Positions 16,702 through 25,511 of a stretch of DNA of 64,000 nt are shown piece by piece (the first letter of the stretch is position 1; every line of letters starts with the position of its first letter). The position numbers and the translations under genes are program-made. The notes beneath the pieces are model-generated. The model was not told where the DNA came from and did not search any database. It worked only from the letters and a program-made list of their open reading frames with translations. Location of the stretch: contig CAMQVH010000002.1 in NCBI GenBank assembly GCA_947038155.1, positions 163,867 to 227,866 on the forward strand, read 5' to 3'. This stretch comes from an uncultured Bacteroides sp. (GTDB taxonomy: Bacteria; Bacteroidota; Bacteroidia; Bacteroidales; Bacteroidaceae).

Positions 16702-18675
16702 TTATTCAATTGTCTCCGATAATACAAATTTTCTGAAGTACAACGGATAAGCTACACCGTTAACCACATGATCTGTCCCCGGATCCTTTTTGCCATAGTA
16801 ATAAGAATAATCATAGTTAACGACATCCACATTACTAAATCCGACTGTATTTCCATTTGAATTTTTACCATTCTCCTGCTGGTTAAACACCATATTCTCC
16901 GGATTCCAATAAGCAAAGTAAGGATGGAATAAAAGCCAATTTGGAATTGCACCAGTCATGAAATTCAAGTTCAGATGAAGTATACGCGTAAATGGTAATA
17001 CACGTGGAATATCCTGTCCGCTCACCGGAGCTTGATTCTGGTATGTCACTTGATTATCTGTTGTCAACAGCCATTGACAAGTATCGCTTGATATCTTATC
17101 GAGAAATATGGACGGAGTAGCAGTCAACTCATCTTCACTGAAGAAATCTGATTCCTGATAAGTGGCAGGTTTTCCTGCAGCCTTCAAAGCAGCTGTCATT
17201 TCCGCATCTGTAGGAAGTTCTCCTTCAAGGAAGTTATAAGACATTTCCAGTGATATCAGTTTATCCCAAGTCAGTAACTTCAAGAAGGCATCTCTCTGCA
17301 ATTGTCCTTGAGAAATATCAACATGCAAACCAACATCCTTACCATTATATTGATTGTTTCCATCAACCAGACTTAAATCGTTCAGCGTTTCCGTAGCACG
17401 ACATCCGGTCAATGACAAATGTCTTAAATGTGGGAAATTCTTTTCATTCACTACATCCGTTATCACAGACAACGTCTTAAAGTTATTACTTGTCAGATCC
17501 ATATTCTCCATTTTTTTACCCAATTGAGCAAAATTTTCAGGGAGTGCATTTATACCCAAAGAAAATACTGTCAGATTTTTCAAATACTCTAATCCACAAA
17601 TTTCCTCTCCCAAATAGACAGTACGTATCTGCCGGTTGGCATTACTCTGAACAGTAAATGATTCCAAATATTTCAGATGACGAATTTCTTTGGGTAATGA
17701 TTCACCGTCCTGTAAATCAATCATAGCATAACGTACCGAACGCACACGACCAACAGCTTCAGGAGGAAGTTCTCCGCTTTTTATTTCTTTATCAGTAGCT
17801 TCCCAAAGTGTCACAAGTTCCCAGTTCAGCATGCTTTCACTGGTATCAAAGCTCATCATGGTCTGGAGTTTGCTATTGATAATGATAACAGCCAACGAAT
17901 CACCAGCACGATTATCTTCAATTTTCATTGCAGCTTTTTGTGTTACAGTCAGCACTACAGCATCTATTTTATTACCGTCGTTGTCCACTAACTGATCTTC
18001 CAAATTAACAGGAACCAAATGAACTTTTGCCACACGGGTGTAAGGAGCCACATTCATTCCCCAACGAAAATCGACTTTCAGAGTACGAGGTCGTGCCCCT
18101 CTGTCTAAATCGACTACGAAATCTTTAAATGTCAACCAGTTACTTCTCTCTCCCTCTACTTCAGCTTTCTCTTCATCGGTCATTGTCGCCTCTTCTGCGA
18201 AAGAATAATCCACACTTCCGATTTTGAATTTAATGTTAGTAGAGATCGTAGCACTGAAATGACGCTCATTATAAACATCCGAACTAGGAATCTCCACCTC
18301 CGGTTCTCTCACTAAGATTTGCTTACCAAAACCGAACTGTGTAACCGTTACCAATCGAGGTTCCCGACCATCCATAGAGAAACGTATCTGAGCTGTACGT
18401 GCAGCATTTGTCAGTGTAGAGTCTATGGCAAGATCACATACCGCCGAACCAAGACCATTTGCCGGTGAAACGGCAATCCAAGGTTCTGACACGCGGGTCA
18501 CCCATTGACCGTCGGACGAAACGGCAATCTTCTCTGATCCTCCTTCGGCACCGATAGTAATTTCTTCTTTATCTATCGTAATGCCATCGACTCCCACTTC
18601 ATCGTCATCTTTACACGAGGTTGCAAATCCCACGCAAAGAATCAGTCCTAATGTTATTTTATTAAAATATTTCAT
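16702..18675 (-). CDS. BACON and leucine-rich-repeat lipoprotein
   Basis: 657 residues, lipobox ATSC (Cys21) followed by KDDDE. A BACON domain lies at about residues 33-115 (EITIGAEGGSEKIAVSSDGQW, WIAVSPANG), followed by a second beta domain and then irregular leucine-rich repeats (LKYLESFTVQSN, LKNLTVFSLGINALPENFAQ, MENMDLTSNNFKTL, LRHLSLTGC). BACON domains in Bacteroides surface proteins are thought to bind mucin or glycans, and LRRs mediate protein contacts. Likely a surface binding protein of the locus. Confidence 0.8.
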   Translation of the reverse strand: MKYFNKITLGLILCVGFATSCKDDDEVGVDGITIDKEEITIGAEGGSEKIAVSSDGQWVTRVSEPWIAVSPANGLGSAVCDLAIDSTLTNAARTAQIRFSMDGREPRLVTVTQFGFGKQILVREPEVEIPSSDVYNERHFSATISTNIKFKIGSVDYSFAEEATMTDEEKAEVEGERSNWLTFKDFVVDLDRGARPRTLKVDFRWGMNVAPYTRVAKVHLVPVNLEDQLVDNDGNKIDAVVLTVTQKAAMKIEDNRAGDSLAVIIINSKLQTMMSFDTSESMLNWELVTLWEATDKEIKSGELPPEAVGRVRSVRYAMIDLQDGESLPKEIRHLKYLESFTVQSNANRQIRTVYLGEEICGLEYLKNLTVFSLGINALPENFAQLGKKMENMDLTSNNFKTLSVITDVVNEKNFPHLRHLSLTGCRATETLNDLSLVDGNNQYNGKDVGLHVDISQGQLQRDAFLKLLTWDKLISLEMSYNFLEGELPTDAEMTAALKAAGKPATYQESDFFSEDELTATPSIFLDKISSDTCQWLLTTDNQVTYQNQAPVSGQDIPRVLPFTRILHLNLNFMTGAIPNWLLFHPYFAYWNPENMVFNQQENGKNSNGNTVGFSNVDVVNYDYSYYYGKKDPGTDHVVNGVAYPLYFRKFVLSETIE

Positions 18676-18692
18676 GAATAGAATCTTTTATA

Positions 18693-21407
18693 TTATCGTT
18701 CAATACCTAAAGCATCACAACCACGAATATCCTGTGTAGTATCATAGATCAGCACATACATACCTGCTTCGATATATGGACATACTTTGGTTACATCAAT
18801 AGATATATTCGGATTGTCTGCTATATCCATTATATAAAGTTGTGGTGTCAGAGTTTCGTCCACTTTACGGATGTCATTCGATCCAATTTGCAATTGTATT
18901 AAGCTCGGACAAGTAGTAATACCTGTCGGCCATTCGCGCAAAATACGATTACCTTCCGCATCACGCTGATGACGAATACCAAAAGCTTTCAACTGACTGC
19001 TGTTCAAAGGCTGGGTCGGGAATTTAGAGAAACAATTATAACTAACATCCATATTACTTAAATAAGGCAAAGTAGTTGCCCGGAAGTCATCAGACAGGCT
19101 TGTCAATTTATTAAAGCGCAAATCTATAACAGTCAGCAAATACGTATTCTTATAGTTTCCGTCTTTCGGTTTTAGTGAATTTTCCGGAATCGTTTTCATC
19201 TCATTATTGCTCAAATCAATGGTTGAAATCGGAGAACCTGATGCAAACAATTCTGTAGGGAACTTCTTGATATTATTATATGATAACACCACTGTACTGG
19301 CATTAATACCTTTGAATTGATCCATCGGACAATTTATGTTACTCCCTTCAGAACCTATCGCATTGTATGAAAAATCCACAGATCCCATAACATATACCGA
19401 TTTAGCATTGAAAATATTCGGTATATATTTCAGCTTATTATGAGAAAAGCCTAAACCTTCCACCTGATCGGTAAACGCACAAAAGTTATCTGGGATCTCT
19501 TCAATCTGGTTATAATCCAGCTTAAGATCAGATAGCTTGACATTAGTACCAAAAGCTTCCAGTTGTTTTACATTATTATGCACACAATCAAGCAAGCCCA
19601 GTTTCACCATTTTCTGTAAAGATTCAGATGATGGGAACTTTTCCAGATTATTATAGCCCATATATAATATCTGAACCTTAGGACCTGTATCCTCATCATC
19701 AGCCAATCTAGCCCAATCAGCAGTCAATTGATCAGCGCTGATACCTTTGTTACAAGCTATATTCAATGACTGTAATTCCGGCAAATCATACACAAAGTCC
19801 GGAACCTGCGTCAAATTCGGACAGTTATACAACTCTAGATCCGTCAGTTGTTTCATATTACTCCAACTCAATTCTTCGTCCGCATATTGTTTGGCATATT
19901 CCGAATCAGCATTTTCCCAATCAACAGCGATATTATCGTATGTAAAAGGAGAATTTGCAAAATAGACTGTCTGCAAATTAGTCAACCGCTGAATAGCCTT
20001 TGAAATAAACGTAATGCGATTGGTTAGGGAACCAATTTGCGTATCTTTCAATGTTATACGGTTATTCTTCCTGATCGGTTCCAGCTTCGGATGTCTGTTA
20101 ATACCATCTTGCAAGAGCTCTGACATATTCAGGCGAGGATCGTAGTCAAGGAATGTTCTTTTGTAATGCATACGTATTCTCTGTCTCTGTTCCTCACTCA
20201 TGTCCGGAGTTAGTTCATCACTACCAAACAATCTTCCACTCAAAGTTTCACTGTGTGTGCCGAAAGCAAGTGTTCTCAATTCTGTTAACTGTCCGATAGC
20301 ATCAGGAACTCTTCCTCTGGCACCGAAACCAGCTATTGAAAGTCCGGTGACACGCCCATTCTTATCCAAATCAACGCCTGGCTGATCACCCCACATATCC
20401 AATTCTTTATTGAAATTCCAGTTTGAACTGTGAAGAGAATTATCTATCACACCACTGTTATATCGCCAGTTTTTTCCGTCCAAAGCTTCCCAAATGGCTT
20501 TCAGTGCCTTATAATCTTTTATGTATTCCGCAGTTTCTTTTAATTGGATAGGTACATTGGCATCTTCTGTCAATTCATTGTCTTCCACAATAAAGGATTC
20601 TCCTCTTACAGATTGTGTTTCCAATTCCGATTTTGTACTGCCACTTTGTGAATAAGTAGTATATGATACCACTTGATAGGTACCGGCAGGGAGCCACACT
20701 GCAGAGTCACATGTTGCCACACCTATATCCATATATTTGTCATTGGCATTATCGGGATTCTGATTTTCCTTAGAACCTTCTTCATAAGTGACTTTCATTC
20801 CCTCCAATTCTGTAGTGACACGGGTAAAGGTATTCATTACTGTAACGTCGACAAAGCGAATACTGCTAAATAAGTATTCACCAGCTACACGCGTACTGAT
20901 TCCTTCTTTTGTCAATTTGAAAGTAACAGTTCCACGTGCTACGGCATCTACAGTTAATGCTTTTTCCTGAAGTCCTCCACTGACAACAGTAAATTCATTA
21001 TTTTCTCCTGCAGGTCCTGCCAACAGAACTTTATCCAGATTGTCATACAGATAATAACCGATAATCTTATAAGTACCGACCAATAACTGTAATTTATCAC
21101 TACGCAGACCGTATTCCGCATTGTTCGTATTAAATGAGTTCAAGGGTAAAGTCTGCGAAACGGTAGTACCGTTATGCGTCATCACAACCTTTATCTTCTG
21201 TGCTTTAGACAACGATTCTAGTTTGTCTGTCACACGAGTAGTTGCTCCTTCCTCATAAGATGCACTCTTATAGAGTTTGAACTGCACATAGCCGTATTGG
21301 CTTTGCAGTACCTCGTCATCGTCATCAGAGCAACCAGTTACCACCATCGTTAGTAAGCTGACGATGAGGGGTAAGAAGATTATTGAGTATAATTTATGTA
21401 GATTCAT
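18693..21407 (-). CDS. DUF4458/LRR lipoprotein
   Basis: 904 residues, lipobox VTGC (Cys26) followed by SDDDDE. The N-terminus contains the DUF4458-type region (YGYVQFKLYKSASYEEGATT, LLVGTYKIIGYYLYDNLDKVL). The C-terminal 600 residues are about twenty leucine-rich repeats (LTDLELYNCPNLTQVPDFVY, LKLDYNQIEEIPDNFCAF, TIDLSNNEMKTIPENSL). A large surface LRR protein next to SusC/SusD is a candidate substrate receptor for proteins. 17 bp separate it from the next LRR gene, so the two are probably co-translated. Confidence 0.8.
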   Translation of the reverse strand: MNLHKLYSIIFLPLIVSLLTMVVTGCSDDDDEVLQSQYGYVQFKLYKSASYEEGATTRVTDKLESLSKAQKIKVVMTHNGTTVSQTLPLNSFNTNNAEYGLRSDKLQLLVGTYKIIGYYLYDNLDKVLLAGPAGENNEFTVVSGGLQEKALTVDAVARGTVTFKLTKEGISTRVAGEYLFSSIRFVDVTVMNTFTRVTTELEGMKVTYEEGSKENQNPDNANDKYMDIGVATCDSAVWLPAGTYQVVSYTTYSQSGSTKSELETQSVRGESFIVEDNELTEDANVPIQLKETAEYIKDYKALKAIWEALDGKNWRYNSGVIDNSLHSSNWNFNKELDMWGDQPGVDLDKNGRVTGLSIAGFGARGRVPDAIGQLTELRTLAFGTHSETLSGRLFGSDELTPDMSEEQRQRIRMHYKRTFLDYDPRLNMSELLQDGINRHPKLEPIRKNNRITLKDTQIGSLTNRITFISKAIQRLTNLQTVYFANSPFTYDNIAVDWENADSEYAKQYADEELSWSNMKQLTDLELYNCPNLTQVPDFVYDLPELQSLNIACNKGISADQLTADWARLADDEDTGPKVQILYMGYNNLEKFPSSESLQKMVKLGLLDCVHNNVKQLEAFGTNVKLSDLKLDYNQIEEIPDNFCAFTDQVEGLGFSHNKLKYIPNIFNAKSVYVMGSVDFSYNAIGSEGSNINCPMDQFKGINASTVVLSYNNIKKFPTELFASGSPISTIDLSNNEMKTIPENSLKPKDGNYKNTYLLTVIDLRFNKLTSLSDDFRATTLPYLSNMDVSYNCFSKFPTQPLNSSQLKAFGIRHQRDAEGNRILREWPTGITTCPSLIQLQIGSNDIRKVDETLTPQLYIMDIADNPNISIDVTKVCPYIEAGMYVLIYDTTQDIRGCDALGIER

Positions 21408-21428
21408 TTAGTATACTATCTAAATTAA

Positions 21429-23018
21429 TTAATTGGCCGGGGTAATCACCAAAGCCTTCTTAAAGAGCATATCTGTTCCCTTAAAAACAATGATTAAATC
21501 TTCCTTAAAAACGTCAGGTACAGTGACTCCCAAAATCATATTTCCACTCTCATCCATTGATGCCTCAAGAGTTACAGTAACATCTTCATCATCAACATTA
21601 ATTGCATAAGCTTCACCTATCCATTCGCTTTCGGATAATAACGGATTAACTGCATAATATTCACCTGCATTAGCAGATATTGAATAAACATCATTAATAA
21701 AATAGTTTCCTTGGAGGAGTTCTAAAATAGAAGTATTTGTTGTTTTAATAGGTGAAACCTCTTCCCATCCAGCTTTTTTTATAATGAAGCTCTGATTACT
21801 AGGTTCTTCTTTCACTTCTTTCTGAGTAAAACCTATCAAAAGATTGTTTTGCTCATATTTATAAGCTATCTCACCATTTTCAATAATCGTTTCTTCTAAA
21901 TTTTCTTTGATGCTTTCATATTCTGCACGCGAGAATACAAGAGCATAGCCAGTTCTAGTTTCCGGTTCTCCCCAAGCAATATTAGGGCTATATTCATCAA
22001 CTGTGAGATTTATTTTACCTTTTTCACCTTCACAATGAATCCATTGCATATCCGGAGCTATAATTGAAATATTCTTATTTCCCATCCAGTCTTCCCATTC
22101 CTCCATGTATACAATTTCATAATCATCATTTAAAGTTTTAACAGTAAATGGCATTCTTTTTTGTATAGTTACATCACCTGTACTACCACCTGAACTTTTT
22201 TGGGTAAATGTTTTTCCATCCATTGATACAACCCAATTTGTTGGATAACTTGCTGGAAGAGTCAATTTCATCGTCCCAGGAGTCATACCATCATAAGAAA
22301 CCTTGAAAGAGTAGAAAGCCTTTCCTTCTTCATCAGAAAATGTAATCACATCTTTCTCAGTGGCTTCAACCGGATATTTTTCACGATTATCATCTTCTAT
22401 TATTCTCAAGCCACCGCTTACTTTTTGGTCAACTACTCCTACAAGAGAACCACCTTCAAGTTCTAACCAACCTGGCAGATTGGTAGCAGCAAAACGGAAG
22501 TTAGCTTGAACGCTAAATTTAGAGAAAGCCTGATACCCTACTTTAAGTTCTCTGACTTCTTCTCCTTTTTCATCGTATATTTTCAATTCATGTCCTACAG
22601 CCGAACGAGTAACTTCTCCAATTACAATCGTCTGACCACCCATTGTTAATTCCAATTTAGCTACACTGATATTATCTACTTTCTGATTATCATCAGTAGC
22701 CATAATTGTTACGGTTTGCGTACCGGCTGCCCCAGACAGAATAAATTCTTCTGTATCATTGGACTGAAACTTACACCAAATGGCAGAAGATGCCAAACTC
22801 CAGTTTGTATTAGCCGTAAAAGTAAACTCTTTCGTCTCACCAGCATTACAGACGATATTTTGTTTTTCCGGAAATACTGGAGTCACCGCATCGTCATCAT
22901 CATCCGAACATGCCGCCAGGCAGAAAGTCATGAGCAAGCCAATGAAGAAACAACTCTTGCATAACATATTCATGCAGGAATCTCCTAGTGGTTGTAAACT
23001 AAACTTTTTCATATCCAT
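21429..23018 (-). CDS. DUF5003/BACON-like lipoprotein
   Basis: 529 residues. The signal segment ends in LAAC with Cys36 (from the first Met) followed by SDDDDD. An initiation site at the internal MNMLCKSCFF (near 22973) would give a more normal-length signal peptide. A BACON-like domain follows (IVCNAGETKEFTFTANTNWSL), then a long beta-rich region assigned to DUF5003 from memory. The position between DUF4984 and the LRR proteins matches a surface accessory lipoprotein of the locus. Ligand unknown. Confidence 0.7.
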   Translation of the reverse strand: MDMKKFSLQPLGDSCMNMLCKSCFFIGLLMTFCLAACSDDDDDAVTPVFPEKQNIVCNAGETKEFTFTANTNWSLASSAIWCKFQSNDTEEFILSGAAGTQTVTIMATDDNQKVDNISVAKLELTMGGQTIVIGEVTRSAVGHELKIYDEKGEEVRELKVGYQAFSKFSVQANFRFAATNLPGWLELEGGSLVGVVDQKVSGGLRIIEDDNREKYPVEATEKDVITFSDEEGKAFYSFKVSYDGMTPGTMKLTLPASYPTNWVVSMDGKTFTQKSSGGSTGDVTIQKRMPFTVKTLNDDYEIVYMEEWEDWMGNKNISIIAPDMQWIHCEGEKGKINLTVDEYSPNIAWGEPETRTGYALVFSRAEYESIKENLEETIIENGEIAYKYEQNNLLIGFTQKEVKEEPSNQSFIIKKAGWEEVSPIKTTNTSILELLQGNYFINDVYSISANAGEYYAVNPLLSESEWIGEAYAINVDDEDVTVTLEASMDESGNMILGVTVPDVFKEDLIIVFKGTDMLFKKALVITPAN

Positions 23019-23033
23019 TTATATTCTTATTTT

Positions 23034-23945
23034 TTAATATCCTTGTTCTTTTAATTTCTCTGCTTCCGCTTCGCTTATCCATTCTATAATATTAGCGAAT
23101 GTACCTACCGTACCGTAGTATGATCCATCTTTATTATTCACACTCATCGTCACGTACTGAAAGATAAAATTCTCGTTAGTACTGTAGAAAGATGTATAGG
23201 CAGTAGGCTGATTTAACCGCAATTTACCATCACCGTGAATTGTACTGAAAGCCTCACTTGTCGTACCACAAATTTGTTCTTCCATTTCTACCAACGGTTC
23301 CAGAACATCATCCCGATTGAAGCTAATTTCCATATCGTAGCCATCAAAGTAGAGGTCATGTATAACAATTGTATTTTCTTTACCTTCTACCACATCGGAA
23401 GTGACCAAACGCAAGTCTACATTCTTTGGATAATAATCTGATGATAAATAACTAGAAGTGATCTTGCAGTATCCGGTAAAGTTTTTAATATCAAACGGAC
23501 AAACTTTCTGCAGCACCACTTTTGTCTCGTTTCCATACACACTCCATTGTTCGGTTTCGGGAATAACAAGCCTCAAAGCGAACCCAAGTGAATCAGCAAT
23601 GCCGATATTCTTATAGTTACCTTGTACCTCTACATTTGTACTCATTTCACCGGCTTTGATGGTGACAGTATTCGACAAAATTTTGTAATGTTTGCCTTCC
23701 ACAGCATTACTTTTCCTGTCTATCACTTCAACAGCAAGAATGCGATCGTAGTCAACAGTCCTAGTAGCAGAAACAGGAACATTAAATACCTCATTTGCTT
23801 CTTGCACGGCATAAGTATAAAGCGTGTCAGAAAACATAAGATAACTGGCTCCGTTGTACACCACCTTGTCCTGATCGCATCCGGAAAGAGCTATCAGAGC
23901 AGCAACGACTGCTATACATCCTAATAATAATTTCTTCATTATCAT
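23034..23945 (-). CDS. DUF4984 lipoprotein
   Basis: 303 residues, lipobox ALSGC and a mature N-terminus typical of Bacteroides surface lipoproteins. A Calx-beta-like region (VEGKHYKILSNTVTIKAGEM, LALRLVIPE-type strand) precedes a C-terminal domain assigned to DUF4984. Translation may start at the first Met (23945) or at MKKLLL (23939). The gene sits directly downstream of susD, the usual place for the second surface ligand-binding (SusE-like) lipoprotein. Confidence 0.7.
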   Translation of the reverse strand: MIMKKLLLGCIAVVAALIALSGCDQDKVVYNGASYLMFSDTLYTYAVQEANEVFNVPVSATRTVDYDRILAVEVIDRKSNAVEGKHYKILSNTVTIKAGEMSTNVEVQGNYKNIGIADSLGFALRLVIPETEQWSVYGNETKVVLQKVCPFDIKNFTGYCKITSSYLSSDYYPKNVDLRLVTSDVVEGKENTIVIHDLYFDGYDMEISFNRDDVLEPLVEMEEQICGTTSEAFSTIHGDGKLRLNQPTAYTSFYSTNENFIFQYVTMSVNNKDGSYYGTVGTFANIIEWISEAEAEKLKEQGY

Positions 23946-23957
23946 ATGCTTTTAATC

Positions 23958-25493
23958 TTATTTGTTACTTTCATTCGGTTGGACTTGTGAACCGGGAGCG
24001 TCCAATTCGTGCTGCGGTATAGGCCACACGAACAAAGGATCGTCAGCTTCTACTTTCAAGCTACTACCATTTGCTAATGACTGGTCTTGCGGCTTGCGCT
24101 CGAATCCTTTATGCCAACGTTTCAAATCGTGAAGACGAAAACCCTCCATATAAAGTTCTTTCACACGTTCAGCTTCGATAACATCCATCGCATTAGAAGC
24201 TGTCAAAGAAGTAGAACCACCGTAGGTAGAATATCGTGCCGTACGAAGCGTAGTGATATCTTTGCCTGCACGACCATAATCAGGTTGTGCTTGCTGTACA
24301 TAAGCCTCGGCACGTATCAGATATTGTTCGGACAGACGAAGAACTTTCGGCATAGAGACATGAAGAATGTCTTGCGCTTTAAAGTCTTCATTACCGTAAT
24401 ACTTTTCCAACAAAGGCCAGGAAAGGTGGTGACTATAACCAGTCGTGTATGATTTAAATAAAGTAGATACACGCAGATCATTATTTTCATACGAATTAAT
24501 AACCCAAGCTGCTGGTACGTAATCAGGACGATAATTACTATAGTCATAATTAAAGAAAATCTGTCCTAAACGACCACCATAAGAATTTACAGTGAAACCT
24601 ACCTTAAAAATAACTTCAGTAGAAAGATCGTTAGTCCACATATATTGGTAATAACTGACGCCATTGGAGATAGCCTTTGTACAACTGGACAAAAGAAAAT
24701 AATCACTGTCTATTACTTTACTAGAGTATTTAATAGCTTCATCCCATTTTCTCATATAGAGAGCTACACGTGCACGCAGAGCGTAGACTGTGTATTCGTT
24801 AAAATAGGTAGCATTGTTAAATAAAGGCACATCAACAGACGGATTATAATCTTTATCCAATGCCAGCAACTCTGCTGCAAGATCAAGATCATCGAGTATA
24901 AATTGATAAGATTCTTTCAGTGAGGCACGCTTCATTTCTTCGTTCCCTTTATAATGTCTGGTCAAAATAACACCCAACTGATTGGCAGCATCTTCATCGC
25001 TCTCATAAGCTTTGCAGAAAAGTTTAACTAGTTCGGAATAGGCTAGTGCACGAGCAAAATAGGCTTCACCGCAACACTGGTCAATCAGATCCAAATCATC
25101 ATCATTAGTTGTGTTCTTTCTTACATTATCCACACGGTCGAGTAGAAAGTTACAGCGATTGATCACATTGTACAATGCAGCATAAACACCTTCAATACTG
25201 GTATTGGTTGCCAATATGTCTTTCCAACGCCAGATTTCTCCGTAAATATTCGTATTTCCATTTACTCCATATACTAAGTCTGTCTGCAAATCGGGTAGTA
25301 ATGTAAGACTCCCGGAATAAAGAGAACTACTTTTAAAAGTATCATAGATACCTATAACAGCCAAGTTTATATCATCCACCGTTTGGATAGACTCGTCGAA
25401 AGGAATGGAATCCTCAGGCATCTTATCCAAACAAGAAGTAGCGGAAAATGCCACAACAGCCAACAAGATATATAATTTAAATTTCTTAATCAT
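23958..25493 (-). CDS. SusD/RagB-family lipoprotein
   Basis: 511 residues, lipobox SATSC (Cys21). The typical SusD features are present: the N-terminal start after the lipid (LDKMPEDSIPFDESIQTVDD), TPR helices including YFARALAYSELVKLFC, and the C-terminal RAEAYVQ, DVIEAERVKELYMEGFRLHDLKRW and FVWPIPQHEL motifs. SusD proteins form the hinged lid of the SusC transporter and capture ligand at the outer surface. It is 18 bp downstream of susC. A RagB-like role in oligopeptide uptake is suggested by the linked protease. Confidence 0.93.
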   Translation of the reverse strand: MIKKFKLYILLAVVAFSATSCLDKMPEDSIPFDESIQTVDDINLAVIGIYDTFKSSSLYSGSLTLLPDLQTDLVYGVNGNTNIYGEIWRWKDILATNTSIEGVYAALYNVINRCNFLLDRVDNVRKNTTNDDDLDLIDQCCGEAYFARALAYSELVKLFCKAYESDEDAANQLGVILTRHYKGNEEMKRASLKESYQFILDDLDLAAELLALDKDYNPSVDVPLFNNATYFNEYTVYALRARVALYMRKWDEAIKYSSKVIDSDYFLLSSCTKAISNGVSYYQYMWTNDLSTEVIFKVGFTVNSYGGRLGQIFFNYDYSNYRPDYVPAAWVINSYENNDLRVSTLFKSYTTGYSHHLSWPLLEKYYGNEDFKAQDILHVSMPKVLRLSEQYLIRAEAYVQQAQPDYGRAGKDITTLRTARYSTYGGSTSLTASNAMDVIEAERVKELYMEGFRLHDLKRWHKGFERKPQDQSLANGSSLKVEADDPLFVWPIPQHELDAPGSQVQPNESNK

Positions 25494-25511
25494 CTTTCTT
25501 TTATATACTAT